From Apilactobacillus waqarii (lineage in GTDB: Bacteria > Bacillota > Bacilli > Lactobacillales > Lactobacillaceae), in the NCBI RefSeq assembly GCF_019061205.1, contig NZ_JAHQYH010000003.1, positions 62,001-126,000 of the forward strand: a stretch of 64,000 bases of DNA. The letters run 5' to 3'. The notes beneath the pieces are model-generated. The model was given only the letters and a program-made list of their open reading frames with translations, did no database searches and was not told the DNA's origin. This document shows, one piece after another, positions 8,701-17,203 of the stretch; the stretch's first letter is position 1; the number at the start of each line of letters is the position of its first letter. The position numbers and the translations under genes were made by a program.

Positions 8701-9059
8701 GATTGGTGGCCACCGTTATTTGATAGTTTAATGTTGTTTCGTTTGAACTTTTGTTGAGCTGAGTCTGGTTGGAAATCAAAGTGGTGCATGCGACCATTAT
8801 AAGGTTTTCCGGCCATCTTGATTTGCACCCAGTCAGCCATGATGCGTTGCATATTTTGCGCTGCTTTAACGCGGCTTTCAATGCCTTCGGTCTTGGCAGC
8901 GGGTTCGATATTATCTCTCAATTGATTGATCAACTTTTGGTGGTAGACCAATAGTGATTGGGTCAAAGGAGAGTCCTTGTATGAGTTGAATAGGCGTTCG
9001 ATAAAACGCATTGCGTCTTTTGAGTTTTTGGGTTCGTAAAATCTTTCGTTATTATCCAT
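8688..9059 (-). CDS. Conserved-looking soluble protein, unknown
   Basis: A 123-residue basic, mostly helical protein I do not recognise. It begins MDNNERFYEPKNSKDAMRFI, has a central helical stretch (about residues 20-85) and ends in a His/Asn/Gln-rich tail that is likely disordered. There is no signal peptide or membrane segment. I placed the start at the ATG at 9059 because GGAGG lies five bases before it; a frame extension to 9086 runs into the terminator of the upstream gene. It follows pbuX in the same direction but is separated by that terminator. Confidence 0.65.
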   Translation of the reverse strand: MDNNERFYEPKNSKDAMRFIERLFNSYKDSPLTQSLLVYHQKLINQLRDNIEPAAKTEGIESRVKAAQNMQRIMADWVQIKMAGKPYNGRMHHFDFQPDSAQQKFKRNNIKLSNNGGHQSSRH

Positions 9060-9069
9060 AATTGCCTCC

Positions 9070-9108
9070 AAAAAAATAACCATCATGCATATTATACATG
9101 ATGGTTAT
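9070..9108 (-). terminator. pbuX terminator abutting next gene's RBS
   Basis: A perfect 12-base-pair inverted repeat (9076-9087 with 9097-9108) is followed, on the minus strand, by seven T and then immediately by the GGAGG site of the downstream gene. The nine-base loop contains TATAAT on the minus strand (9091-9096). Confidence 0.85.
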
Positions 9109-9121
9109 CATTTTACATTGA

Positions 9122-10429
9122 TTAGTCTTCCAATTCAATTTGACCAGTTAAGCTGAATAAGAAACTTAATAGGACAGCTAGGAAACCACCAACAACGATA
9201 CCGTTGTCTAGGATGATTTGAGCAGCTTGTGGAAGTGATCTGAAGATTTGTGGGTAAACTGTTACACCAATACCAGTACCAACTGATAGGGCAACAATTA
9301 ATAGGTTCGCATTCTTGTTGAAGTCAACGTTTTGTAGAATACGGATACCTTGAACCCCAACCATACCGAACATTACAACCATGGCGCCACCAAGCACTGA
9401 ACTTGGAATTACGGTTGCCACGGCACCAGCCTTAGGAAGTAGACCTAAGATTAATAGGAATAATCCGGCGTAGTAGATTGGGCGTTTAGTCTTAATACCT
9501 GATAGTTGAACCACACCAACGTTTTCTGAGAAAGTTGAGTATGGGAAGGTGTTGAAGACACCACCAAGCATAGCGGCGATTCCTTCAGCACGGTAACCGT
9601 TAGCTAGGTCTTTTTCACTTAGCTTACGACCAGTTAAATCACCAAGTGCCAAGAAGACACCGGTTGATTCCACCATGGTAGTTAGTGATACTAAAATCAT
9701 GGTTAGAATAGCTGACCAACTGAAGTGTGGTGTACCGAAGTAGAAAGGTTGTGGGAAGTGGAACCAGCTAGCTTGAGCAACTGAAGCAAATGAAATCATG
9801 CCAAGTGCATAAGCAATCACAGTTCCGACTACCATCCCAACCAATACAGAGATTGATCTGAAGAAACCTTTTCCAAAGATGTTAATCAAGATAATAACAG
9901 CCATGGTAATTAGACCGACGATTAAGTCGTGAGGGTCAGCGAAGTTCTTAGCTGAAGCATTTCCACCACCCAAGTTTTGAACGGCAACTGGTACTAATGA
10001 GAATCCAATAATGGTAATTAGTGAACCAGTCACAACTGGTGGGAAGAACTTACGTAGTTTTGCGAAAAGTCCTGAGATTAAGAATACGAATAAACCAGAA
10101 CAAATAATAGCTCCATAAATATATGCGACACCTAAAGTACCACCGATAGTTTCAAGTGGTGTAATAACTTGTACCGCACATCCCAATACAACGGGAAGAC
10201 CAATCCCAGTAAGTGGGGTCTTCTTAAGTTGTAGTAGTGTGGCAATCCCACACATAAAAATATCTGCAGAAACCAGGTAAGTCATTTGAGCTGCATTGAA
10301 GTGTAAGAAAGCACCGATTAGCAATGGGACAATAACGTCACCTGAATACATTGCTAACAAGTGTTGGAAACCTAAAATGGCAGCCTTGAATTGGGATACC
10401 TGTTGCAAATTGCTTTCATGATTATCCAA
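9122..10429 (-). CDS. pbuX: Xanthine permease (NCS2 family)
   Basis: This 435-residue nucleobase:cation symporter-2 membrane protein has about 12-14 hydrophobic segments and probably imports xanthine or a related purine. Family landmarks are FQHLLAMYSGDVIVPLLIG at the N-terminus, the FFPPVVTGSLITIIG segment, VESTGVFLALGDLTGR and NTFPYSTFSENVGVVQLSG. The upstream guanine-type purine riboswitch supports PbuX over the uracil permease UraA, since purine scavenging genes are the usual targets. The start is the TTG at 10429, with AGGAGG eight bases upstream. Uptake would be shut off when guanine or its analogues are plentiful. Confidence 0.9.
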   Translation of the reverse strand: MDNHESNLQQVSQFKAAILGFQHLLAMYSGDVIVPLLIGAFLHFNAAQMTYLVSADIFMCGIATLLQLKKTPLTGIGLPVVLGCAVQVITPLETIGGTLGVAYIYGAIICSGLFVFLISGLFAKLRKFFPPVVTGSLITIIGFSLVPVAVQNLGGGNASAKNFADPHDLIVGLITMAVIILINIFGKGFFRSISVLVGMVVGTVIAYALGMISFASVAQASWFHFPQPFYFGTPHFSWSAILTMILVSLTTMVESTGVFLALGDLTGRKLSEKDLANGYRAEGIAAMLGGVFNTFPYSTFSENVGVVQLSGIKTKRPIYYAGLFLLILGLLPKAGAVATVIPSSVLGGAMVVMFGMVGVQGIRILQNVDFNKNANLLIVALSVGTGIGVTVYPQIFRSLPQAAQIILDNGIVVGGFLAVLLSFLFSLTGQIELED

Positions 10430-10463
10430 ACAAAATTCCTCCTAATATTTAATTATTACCCTG

Positions 10464-10584
10464 AAAAATAAAAAAGCCTCAATGCTAGAAAAAGCAAAGA
10501 GACCTTCATCTTTTTGCTTATAGTCCGAACTTTACGGTTCCGGGTAGAAACTTACCAACCTTATTATGGTAAATATATAGGCAA
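10464..10584 (-). ncRNA. Guanine-type purine riboswitch with terminator platform
   Basis: The aptamer (10514-10584) matches the purine class: P1 5' strand TTGCCTATA pairs with TATAAGCAA, P2 TTACC with GGTAA, the core GTTTCTACC, loop CCGTAAA and the closing GACTAT. The C in GACTAT marks guanine or hypoxanthine specificity (U would mark adenine). Downstream, AGGTCTCTTTGC (10494-10505) and GCATTGAGGCTT (10474-10485) form a terminator before a T-rich run. The antiterminator pairs GCAAAAAGA (10509-10517), which overlaps the P1 3' strand, with TCTCTTTGC (10494-10502). Ligand binding should therefore hold P1 and terminate transcription. Confidence 0.93.
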
Positions 10585-10609
10585 TAACTGATTTAATTTT
10601 GTAAATTCA

Positions 10610-10638
10610 ATATTAGACGAATTTTGCGAAAAAAGCAA
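10610..10638 (-). promoter_or_regulatory. Promoter of pbuX riboswitch transcript
   Basis: On the minus strand TTGCTT (10633-10638), a 17-base spacer and TAATAT (10610-10615) form a good vegetative promoter that begins transcription some 20 bases before the aptamer. Confidence 0.7.
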
Positions 10639-10723
10639 TCCTTATAATGAATATAATTGTTCACTTTCACAAATATAATGTACAATGGAAAGTACTATTT
10701 GATAGAAACGAGGGGGGATAATC

Positions 10724-11701
10724 TTGAAGCATATTTTAGCAATTCACACCGGTGGAACTATTTCAATGTCTCAAGACGAAAGCGGGGAAGTTGTTCAAAA
10801 TGAACAAAATCCAATCGCCAATCAACAAGATAATTTATTAGATCAAGGAATCGATATTACTAATGAGGAGATTTTTAACTTACCATCTCCACATATGACC
10901 CCTGATAGAATGCTTGAAATCGCTAATCGAATTAAGGAAGCAAGAAAGCAAGGATACAACGGTGTCGTAGTTACTCACGGTACCGATACCCTAGAAGAAA
11001 CTGCCTACTTCTTGGACTTAACTTTGGCCAACGATTTTCCAGTTGTCGTAACTGGAGCCATGCGTTCATCAAATGAAATTGGTTCAGATGGTCTATACAA
11101 CCTATTGAATGCTGCAGCAACCGCTGCTAGCCCACAAGCTAAGAACAAGGGTGTCTTGGTGGCAATGAACGATGAAATTCACACCGCCAGATACGTTACT
11201 AAGACCCACACTACTAACGTGGCGACTTTTAGAACACCAACATTTGGTCCAATCGGAATTATTTCTAAGCATGAACCAACATTTTACCAAGAACTAATCC
11301 AAAGTGAAGTCGTCGACGTTGATTCTCTAGTTGATCACGTTTACTTAATCAAGGCCTTTGCCGGAATGGACGGCACCTTGTTTGACGCTTTAGATAATGA
11401 TCAAACTAATGGTCTAGTAATCGAGGGACTAGGTGCTGGTAACCTACCTCCTGAAACATTAGATTCAGTAAAACGTTTAGTCGACAGAAATATTCCTGTC
11501 ATTTTGGTTTCCAGATGTCTAAGTGGGGTTGCCCAAGACATCTACGCATACGAAGGTGGAGGAATCCAACTGGAAGAAATGGGCTTAGAATTCTGTCACG
11601 GTCTAAACGGTCAAAAAGCACGTATTAAATTAATCATTGCGTTAAGTGCGCACAAGTCTGGTGAAGAGTTAGCTAGATTTATGAGTAACGCAATATCATA
11701 G
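10724..11701 (+). CDS. ansA: L-asparaginase, type I
   Basis: The 325-residue enzyme hydrolyses L-asparagine to aspartate and ammonia in the cytosol. The catalytic N-terminal domain carries HTGGTIS (first threonine nucleophile region), THGTDTLEET (second Thr plus Asp) and the family segment AMRSSNEIGSDG. A C-terminal domain follows with GLGAGNLPP. It lacks a signal peptide, as expected of the cytosolic type. The start is the TTG at 10724 behind a GAGGGGGG site. A few bases after its stop begins the Sm-like repeat gene, so the two probably share an mRNA. Confidence 0.93.
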   Translation: MKHILAIHTGGTISMSQDESGEVVQNEQNPIANQQDNLLDQGIDITNEEIFNLPSPHMTPDRMLEIANRIKEARKQGYNGVVVTHGTDTLEETAYFLDLTLANDFPVVVTGAMRSSNEIGSDGLYNLLNAAATAASPQAKNKGVLVAMNDEIHTARYVTKTHTTNVATFRTPTFGPIGIISKHEPTFYQELIQSEVVDVDSLVDHVYLIKAFAGMDGTLFDALDNDQTNGLVIEGLGAGNLPPETLDSVKRLVDRNIPVILVSRCLSGVAQDIYAYEGGGIQLEEMGLEFCHGLNGQKARIKLIIALSAHKSGEELARFMSNAIS

Positions 11702-11715
11702 AGTGAGGGATGTTT

Positions 11716-12876
11716 ATGAACTCTATCATTGCAGATTTAAATGCAGCAATGAGCAAGAAACAACTGGTGAATATCTACCTAAACACTGGTGATATTTTTT
11801 ATACCGGATATATTGAAACTTATAACGATGACGAGGTCATCATTGCCACATACGAATCAAGCGGTCTAGCCGACGGATACGTCGCAATGAAGACTGCCAT
11901 CATTGAGAGTGTGGAACGTCAAAGTGAAGACTTAGACAGCATCAAAGAAAAGATGTTAATCGCAAAGGACGAAGGATTAATGGAATCCAAACCAAGCCAA
12001 TTACACTTTGATACCAACAACAACTTGTTCCCACAAATTTTAATTCAAGCATACTTAAACCAAGAGGTAATCCTAATTCATGACAATGAAGCGGAACGTT
12101 TCTACACAGGGATGGTTAAGAAAATCAGCAATGATTCTTTTAAGTTCCTACGCATTAACAAGTTCGACTTCATGCAAAATGAATTGGTCACCATGGGCTT
12201 TAACCAAAGCATGATCATTGAATTCCAAGGTCGTGAACTAAGTGTCATGAGCAAGGTAATGGGTAAGGTAAAGGAACAAAACATTGCCAAGACTGCTGAA
12301 TCAATCAACAACATCATTGATTTATTGAACGATTCATTCCATCATCACAACCTAGTCGAAGTCCGTTGCCGCTATAACGACCACTTCTTCTATGTTGGTG
12401 AGGTCATCATGTTAAACGATAGCGGTGCCATCCTGAAGGTGGTCGACATGTCCGGTCAATTCGGTGGCTATGTCTTCATTCGAATGAATGGCATCCAACG
12501 AGTAACCGTTGGCAACGACTACCTTGAATTGGTTCAACTAATGAAGGACCAAAACATTGCTGATCATAATGCATCACAACCGGTATTAAACGATTCACGC
12601 GAATTCGACAGTACCGAAGATAATTTAAACGCTATCTTGACGCAATCCATGAACAAGCATCAATTGATTCGCTTACAATTGAAGTCCGGCAGTAACTTCT
12701 TGGGTTACCCGGAAAAGATTGGGCCAGAATCAATGAAGTTCAGTCTATTGGATGAAACAGTTAACTTCTTCATTTACGGACAAAAAATTCCTTTAAATGA
12801 CATCGTTGAAGTTGGTTTTGAATACATCTACGCTTATTTAGATGAACAACGTCTAAGAAGAAAAGGCGATATGTAA
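11716..12876 (+). CDS. Protein with four Sm-like repeats, unknown function
   Basis: I do not recognise this 386-residue protein as a named family, but it has clear internal repeats. Units lie at about residues 5-67, 106-172, 204-272 and 303-372. Units 1, 2 and 3 carry FYTG, FYTG and FYVG (28-31, 129-132, 225-228); unit 4 has FLGY. Unit 1 reads LVNIYLNTGDIFYTGYIE, close to the Sm1 motif of Sm/Hfq beta-barrels, and units 1 and 3 also share an SG..GGYV-type second half followed by IESV or IQRV. There is no signal or membrane segment. GAGGG lies six bases before the ATG at 11716; an ATG at 11710 overlaps that site. Cotranscription with asparaginase is likely. RNA binding is inference only. Confidence 0.75.
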   Translation: MNSIIADLNAAMSKKQLVNIYLNTGDIFYTGYIETYNDDEVIIATYESSGLADGYVAMKTAIIESVERQSEDLDSIKEKMLIAKDEGLMESKPSQLHFDTNNNLFPQILIQAYLNQEVILIHDNEAERFYTGMVKKISNDSFKFLRINKFDFMQNELVTMGFNQSMIIEFQGRELSVMSKVMGKVKEQNIAKTAESINNIIDLLNDSFHHHNLVEVRCRYNDHFFYVGEVIMLNDSGAILKVVDMSGQFGGYVFIRMNGIQRVTVGNDYLELVQLMKDQNIADHNASQPVLNDSREFDSTEDNLNAILTQSMNKHQLIRLQLKSGSNFLGYPEKIGPESMKFSLLDETVNFFIYGQKIPLNDIVEVGFEYIYAYLDEQRLRRKGDM

Positions 12877-12883
12877 TAAAAAA

Positions 12884-12911
12884 GGAACCCGATATTTCGG
12901 GTTCCTTTTTT
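12884..12911. terminator. Bidirectional terminator after Sm-like repeat gene
   Basis: GGAACCCGA (12884-12892) pairs with TCGGGTTCC (12897-12905), with A-run before and six T after. Confidence 0.92.
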
Positions 12912-12913
12912 GC

Positions 12914-13096
12914 TTAGCCTAATTTTTGTTTGATAATATCTACTTCATCTTGATTTGGGGATCTGCGCATGCTCTTAATGTCATGCAATTCCTCTACACT
13001 AAAATGTAGGTTATAAGCCAATAATGTATCTGGCATATCATTATTCTTTTGATAAGTAACAATTTCTTCAGCAATCTTATTCAATTTACGATTCAT
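12914..13096 (-). CDS. Small helix-turn-helix-like protein
   Basis: A 60-residue protein with a predicted four-helix, Cro-like arrangement: AEEIVTYQKNNDMPDTLLAY, then LHFSVEELHDIKS and DEVDIIKQKLG. It resembles small lactobacillar proteins labelled LBP_cg2779, which I recall only loosely. The ATG at 13096 has AGGAGGG immediately upstream; the frame extends to 13120 without a second ribosome site. If it binds DNA its targets are unknown. It stands downstream of the intergenic gap before ykoC and ends at the shared terminator. Confidence 0.65.
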   Translation of the reverse strand: MNRKLNKIAEEIVTYQKNNDMPDTLLAYNLHFSVEELHDIKSMRRSPNQDEVDIIKQKLG

Positions 13097-13168
13097 AAGA
13101 ACCCTCCTAACAAAATCCATCCGACAATTACATTATAACTTATTTTAGTATAAGAATAAAAATAAAGT

Positions 13169-13804
13169 CTAAAAAATTAGGATAATTTGGACAGCGACAA
13201 CCACAACCAAGAAAATTAGGTAGTCAGTTGGCTTGATTATGATCTTTTTGAAATGGGTTCGGCTGTTTCCTTCAACGAATAAATGTGAATTCATTCCTTG
13301 AGCTAGTAGGGTGGACCAGTTCATGGCAGCTAGGATTGACTTGAAGTAAAGGGTTGGAGAAACATAGGATAGATGCACGTTTCTCATTTTAGCGGCTAAC
13401 TTGATGTCGACAATCTCTTGTTTGATGGTTTCAATCAAGTTAAAGGCGCCCATGACTCCGTAGGCAAACTTGCTGGGCACGTGAAAATTTTGTTCCAGAC
13501 TACCAGCCAAATCCTCGATGGAGGTCTTACATGTGTAAGTTCCACCCAGTGTGACAAACGCGTATAGACGAGTCACCAATAAGATACCGTATTGATAGTC
13601 ACCATTCATCTTTTGGGCGAAATAAATTCCGGCCGCGGGAATTAAAGTGACGAATAATAAGTATAGGATTCGCTTAAATGAAGCGAAGAAGATTAGATAG
13701 ATTAGACTAACAACGAAGATAACTAGGTTTAGTCTAACTGATGTTGTAAATGAAATTTCCAAGGCAATCACTAACATCATCAGTAGTTTTAATACGGGAT
13801 TCAT
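13169..13804 (-). CDS. ykoC: ECF transporter transmembrane T component (YkoC-like)
   Basis: The 211-residue membrane protein is the EcfT-type subunit of a dedicated energy-coupling-factor importer. It has about five hydrophobic segments, and the cytosolic coupling region contains AAKMRNVHLSYVSP, corresponding to the A-R-G/N motif that contacts the ATPases. It abuts the ATPase gene (stop and start share base 13804) and lies in a ykoE-ykoD-ykoC operon behind a TPP riboswitch. It thus probably takes up the thiamine pyrimidine precursor hydroxymethylpyrimidine. Length is slightly shorter than general EcfT proteins. Confidence 0.87.
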   Translation of the reverse strand: MNPVLKLLMMLVIALEISFTTSVRLNLVIFVVSLIYLIFFASFKRILYLLFVTLIPAAGIYFAQKMNGDYQYGILLVTRLYAFVTLGGTYTCKTSIEDLAGSLEQNFHVPSKFAYGVMGAFNLIETIKQEIVDIKLAAKMRNVHLSYVSPTLYFKSILAAMNWSTLLAQGMNSHLFVEGNSRTHFKKIIIKPTDYLIFLVVVVAVQIILIF

Positions 13805-15216
13805 TAAAAGGCCTCCTGATAAGTTAGTTTGTGATCATCAAATGCTAAATGGTAATCAACTAGGTTCTCTAGGCCATGAGTTTGGTGAGAGATTAGCAGT
13901 TGCGTTTGACCGTAAGCCTTTGCGTGATTCAATAAATCAACGACGACGGCAACATATTCAACGTTGATACCATTAAAAGGTTCGTCTAAAAGAAGAAGTG
14001 AGTGTCCCATCATGACCATGCTTAGGATTTGTAGTCGTTTCTTTTGGCCATCACTTAAAGAGTAGATGACACGATCGGATAGCTCATCTAGACCAAGTCT
14101 TTGAGTGTATTCAGCGATTTGGTCGTCGTCCAACCAGTGGTTGAATGCATTCTTCTTGGATAGTTCTAGTTCGTCTTCGACGGTGATTTTAATGAATTGC
14201 TTGGTTGATTCTTGGAAAATCATTCCAACACTTTGTAAGTACTTGTTTAAACGGATTTTGCGAATTGATTTGTGGTTGAAGTTAATTTCACCATCAAAAT
14301 CATGTTGCTTGATAAATGTTTTGAACAGACTTGATTTACCACATCCGTTGGGACCGGTAATTAAGGTGGTTTTTTGCTTCATCAAGTCTAAATCTAAATG
14401 ATTAATTAATTGCATGTCATAGTTGGCAATTGATAAATCTACGCAGTTAACGATGGGTTCTCCAACAACTTCGTTTGATAGTGGACGATTTGTGGAATTG
14501 TTGAATTGATTGAATAATTCTTTGACTGCCGCATCATCTAAAGGTTTAAACGTTGTTTTGTTTTCATCGAAACCGATTAACTGGTCGATTTGATTTTCGT
14601 AGCCCATAAGGTCGTGATCGATGCCGATGACAATCTTGCCTGATTCCTTTAGCTGGCTCAATAGACTAATCAGTTCCAGGCGAGATATGATATCGACATT
14701 GGCAAATGGTTCATCCAATAGAATAACAGGAGCGTTAATTGCTACGATTATACTTAGTGCAACTTTTTGTTTTTCACCACCGGAAAGAGTCTTGAATTCG
14801 CGCTTTTTTAAATTATTGGTATGAGTGAAAGAAAGGGCATCTTCGATGACTTGATCCATTTTATCAGGTTCAACTTGAAGATTTTCTAGGGTGAAGATGA
14901 ATTCGTCTTCCACGGTAGCCATACAAAATTGTTGCATTGGATCTTGGAACATCATGGAAATAGTTTGTCGCAATTCCCATTCTGAAAATTCAGCGATGTC
15001 TTGGTGATTAAAATTGATAACGCCGTCGATAGTACCGTCGTTATATTGTGGATAAAATCCTGCGATTGTCTTCAAAAGCGTTGATTTACCAGAACCAGAA
15101 GGACTGTATATCAATGCCATTTGATTTGATTCGAAAGCCAAGCTAACCCCTTTAAAAGTCGGCTTCGAAGTACCAGTATATTGGTATGTCAAATTGTTAA
15201 TTGATAAGTTATTCAA
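13804..15216 (-). CDS. ykoD: ECF transporter duplicated ATPase (YkoD-like)
   Basis: A 470-residue fusion of two ABC ATPase domains powers the YkoEDC importer. The first half has Walker A YSPSGSGKST, signature LSGGEKQKVALS and Walker B VILLDEPFANVD. The second has TGPNGCGKSS, a relaxed signature YSLSDGQKKRLQ and LLLLDEPFNGI. The second signature has SDGQ in place of SGGQ, as often seen in one half of such pairs. The start is the TTG at 15216 with AGGAGTG upstream. It is translated from the TPP-controlled operon mRNA. Confidence 0.9.
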   Translation of the reverse strand: MNNLSINNLTYQYTGTSKPTFKGVSLAFESNQMALIYSPSGSGKSTLLKTIAGFYPQYNDGTIDGVINFNHQDIAEFSEWELRQTISMMFQDPMQQFCMATVEDEFIFTLENLQVEPDKMDQVIEDALSFTHTNNLKKREFKTLSGGEKQKVALSIIVAINAPVILLDEPFANVDIISRLELISLLSQLKESGKIVIGIDHDLMGYENQIDQLIGFDENKTTFKPLDDAAVKELFNQFNNSTNRPLSNEVVGEPIVNCVDLSIANYDMQLINHLDLDLMKQKTTLITGPNGCGKSSLFKTFIKQHDFDGEINFNHKSIRKIRLNKYLQSVGMIFQESTKQFIKITVEDELELSKKNAFNHWLDDDQIAEYTQRLGLDELSDRVIYSLSDGQKKRLQILSMVMMGHSLLLLDEPFNGINVEYVAVVVDLLNHAKAYGQTQLLISHQTHGLENLVDYHLAFDDHKLTYQEAF

Positions 15217-15231
15217 AAATTGACACTCCTA

Positions 15232-15786
15232 TTATTTGATAACGTGACTGTTTTCCAACATGTTGGCAATTAGTTTTGATAACACACCACCAAAGATGAA
15301 AATTGAAATGAATCTTGCGATGAATAAGATGATAAGCATGTGGATAGAATAAGCATTGTAACCACTCTTGAACCAGTCATAGATAAATGTGATTACAGTA
15401 GTAGAGATGGTAGTAGCGAATACACCTAACCAATCGAAGTGCTTGTATTTAGTAGCAGCGAAACCTAATTCAGTTGCGATACCTTGTTCGATACCAGAGA
15501 TGATTGTTTCGACACCCCATTGTCCACCTAAGAACATTTCAACGATGGCCCCGATTACCTCAGCTAGTAAGGGAGCACCTGGACGTTTGAAGATAAAACC
15601 TGCAAGTGGAGCTGCCATTATCCAAAGACCAAGTAGTAGATCGTTAGCAAGAGGTGCAAGACCATAGGGAGTAAGTGCAAGACTTACTGCGTTGTATAGA
15701 AAACCTGTGGCGAAGAAGATAATTCCACAGATAATTGAGATTAATGTAAGTAAAATGATGTTTCTAAGTGACCATGTGTTTTTCAT
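15232..15786 (-). CDS. ykoE: ECF substrate-binding component YkoE (thiamine precursor)
   Basis: The 184-residue integral membrane S component has about five or six hydrophobic segments. The family signature is the block around GLWIMAAPLAGFIFKRPGAP, followed by AEVIGAIVEMFLGGQWG, which builds the substrate pocket. In characterised relatives YkoE with YkoD and YkoC imports hydroxymethylpyrimidine for thiamine synthesis. The ATG at 15786 has GGAGG five bases upstream, directly after the riboswitch terminator's T-run. A longer frame to 15834 is only riboswitch sequence. Confidence 0.92.
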   Translation of the reverse strand: MKNTWSLRNIILLTLISIICGIIFFATGFLYNAVSLALTPYGLAPLANDLLLGLWIMAAPLAGFIFKRPGAPLLAEVIGAIVEMFLGGQWGVETIISGIEQGIATELGFAATKYKHFDWLGVFATTISTTVITFIYDWFKSGYNAYSIHMLIILFIARFISIFIFGGVLSKLIANMLENSHVIK

Positions 15787-15796
15787 AGTTTCCTCC

Positions 15797-15949
15797 AAAA
15801 AAAGGACCCCAAACAGCAAGTGTTTGGAGTCCAATTTATTTCATAATTTGTAAAGCATTAAAAATAAAAGGGTTGTTTTCCTTCGCAGGGATTATCCTGA
15901 ATCAGGTACTATGGGTATGAATCTCAGCCGAATTCCGGCACCCCAAACA
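15797..15949 (-). ncRNA. TPP (THI element) riboswitch with terminator
   Basis: The aptamer (15874-15949) shows the thi-box hallmarks: GGGGTGCC, GGCTGAGATT, ATACCC, ACCTGAT, GGATAAT and GCGAAGG; P1 is TGTTT with AAACA. A terminator follows (15804-15832) with seven T, ending right before the ykoE ribosome site. The terminator's 5' arm CTCCAAACA is complementary to the aptamer's TGTTTGGGG (15941-15949). In the unbound state these can pair as antiterminator; bound TPP withdraws the latter and lets the terminator form. It should thus be an OFF switch. Confidence 0.95.
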
Positions 15950-15969
15950 TTAATTATCAATTTAAATTA

Positions 15970-15998
15970 ACTATACTATTTATTAATTTTAAATGCAA
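15970..15998 (-). promoter_or_regulatory. Promoter of TPP riboswitch / ykoEDC
   Basis: TTGCAT (15993-15998), 17-base spacer and TATAGT (15970-15975) on the minus strand, about 20 bases before the aptamer. Confidence 0.72.
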
Positions 15999-16104
15999 TG
16001 CTTATATTTTCATTAACAATTTTAAAAAGCTAGACACCTTGTCGTAACGGCGATTTCGTGGTAACTTTAGATAGTGAAATTATGATAAATGGAAGTAAAT
16101 ATGA

Positions 16105-17115
16105 ATGAAGAAATCAATAAAAAGACTAACAATAATATTCGTCGCGGCGATTGGATTAGGGGCATACGAACAATTCAGTAATCCATTCTCGTTTATTCGA
16201 CAAGAATACACCAAAATAACAAACTCAAAACAAGGTTATCAACCTGACTACCAACAAGATCCACAAAACTATAAGACCGACTTAATTAAGATGTCACAGG
16301 ATAAAGTAAAGAACGCGAGTGCTGCTGTGGCATTAGATTCTACCAAGAATAAGGTCGTTTATTCACAAAACGGGGACAAGAAGATTAAGGTCGCATCATT
16401 AGCCAAACTAATGACCTTATATCTAGCGATTCAAAAGGCCGAAAAGACCAACGGCTGGAATCAAGTTGTCGACACCAGTAATAAGGGATTAAAGAAACTA
16501 GGAAACGACGTGGAACTAGGTGGATTTAAGTTCAGGGACGGACATAAGTATACAGTTCGTGATCTATACAAAGCTGCTTTAGTCCAATCATCCAACAATG
16601 CTGCGATCGCATTGGGCCAATGGGTGGCAGGTTCTAATGTGAAGTTCATCAAGATGATGAACCAACAAGCTAAAGCGTGGAATTTAGACGCTACCTTTGT
16701 GTCATCATCAGGACTTGAAAACAGCGACCTAGCTAAGTTTGGTTATGCTCAAGTCGGTGGTAAGGACGACGCTAACATGATATCTTCTAAGAGTATCGCA
16801 ATCATCGCTGATCATGTTCTATCAATTTATCCAAAAGTAATTGATGATGCTAAACAAGTATATGAAAAAGTTGATGGTCAAACTTTATTTAATGAAAATA
16901 GTTTACTACCTGGTAGACCTTTTTACGATGAAAGTTTGCATGTCGATGGTTTAAAGACCGGTTATACTGTTGCCGCTGGACTATGTCTAGTTGCGACTGC
17001 TCAACAACCTGGCAAAGACAGAGTAATCACCGTCGTTGTTAACGATTATGCCGAATTTTCCGACACTGCCAAGTTGATTAAACTGGTTAACAACCACGAT
17101 TCAGCTTTGAAATAA
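16105..17115 (+). CDS. dacA: D-alanyl-D-alanine carboxypeptidase (S11, PBP5 type)
   Basis: This 336-residue exported penicillin-binding protein trims the terminal D-Ala from peptidoglycan stem peptides. An N-terminal hydrophobic segment (residues about 7-22) acts as signal or membrane anchor. The three active-site motifs are in order: SLAK (SxxK), SSN (SxN) and KTG, with HVDGLKTGYT matching the family. There is no clear C-terminal amphipathic anchor, unlike enterobacterial PBP5; the N-terminus may anchor it. The ribosome site (GGAAG) is weak. It is a single gene with no evident terminator of its own before the next plus-strand gene. Confidence 0.92.
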   Translation: MKKSIKRLTIIFVAAIGLGAYEQFSNPFSFIRQEYTKITNSKQGYQPDYQQDPQNYKTDLIKMSQDKVKNASAAVALDSTKNKVVYSQNGDKKIKVASLAKLMTLYLAIQKAEKTNGWNQVVDTSNKGLKKLGNDVELGGFKFRDGHKYTVRDLYKAALVQSSNNAAIALGQWVAGSNVKFIKMMNQQAKAWNLDATFVSSSGLENSDLAKFGYAQVGGKDDANMISSKSIAIIADHVLSIYPKVIDDAKQVYEKVDGQTLFNENSLLPGRPFYDESLHVDGLKTGYTVAAGLCLVATAQQPGKDRVITVVVNDYAEFSDTAKLIKLVNNHDSALK

Positions 17116-17203
17116 TAATAGTTAGCATAAGAATTTTGTATTTTTTCTAAAATAGTGTAGAATAGTAAAGTATCTTTGATTACTAGTATAAAGGAGAAGA
17201 TTT

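Noticed and set aside
14105-14401. Plus-strand frame inside the duplicated ATPase gene
   Set aside because: Shadow of ykoD on the opposite strand, Ser-rich and without initiation signals.
15787-15834. N-terminal extension of YkoE
   Set aside because: It translates the riboswitch terminator; the ribosome site directly before 15786 is decisive.
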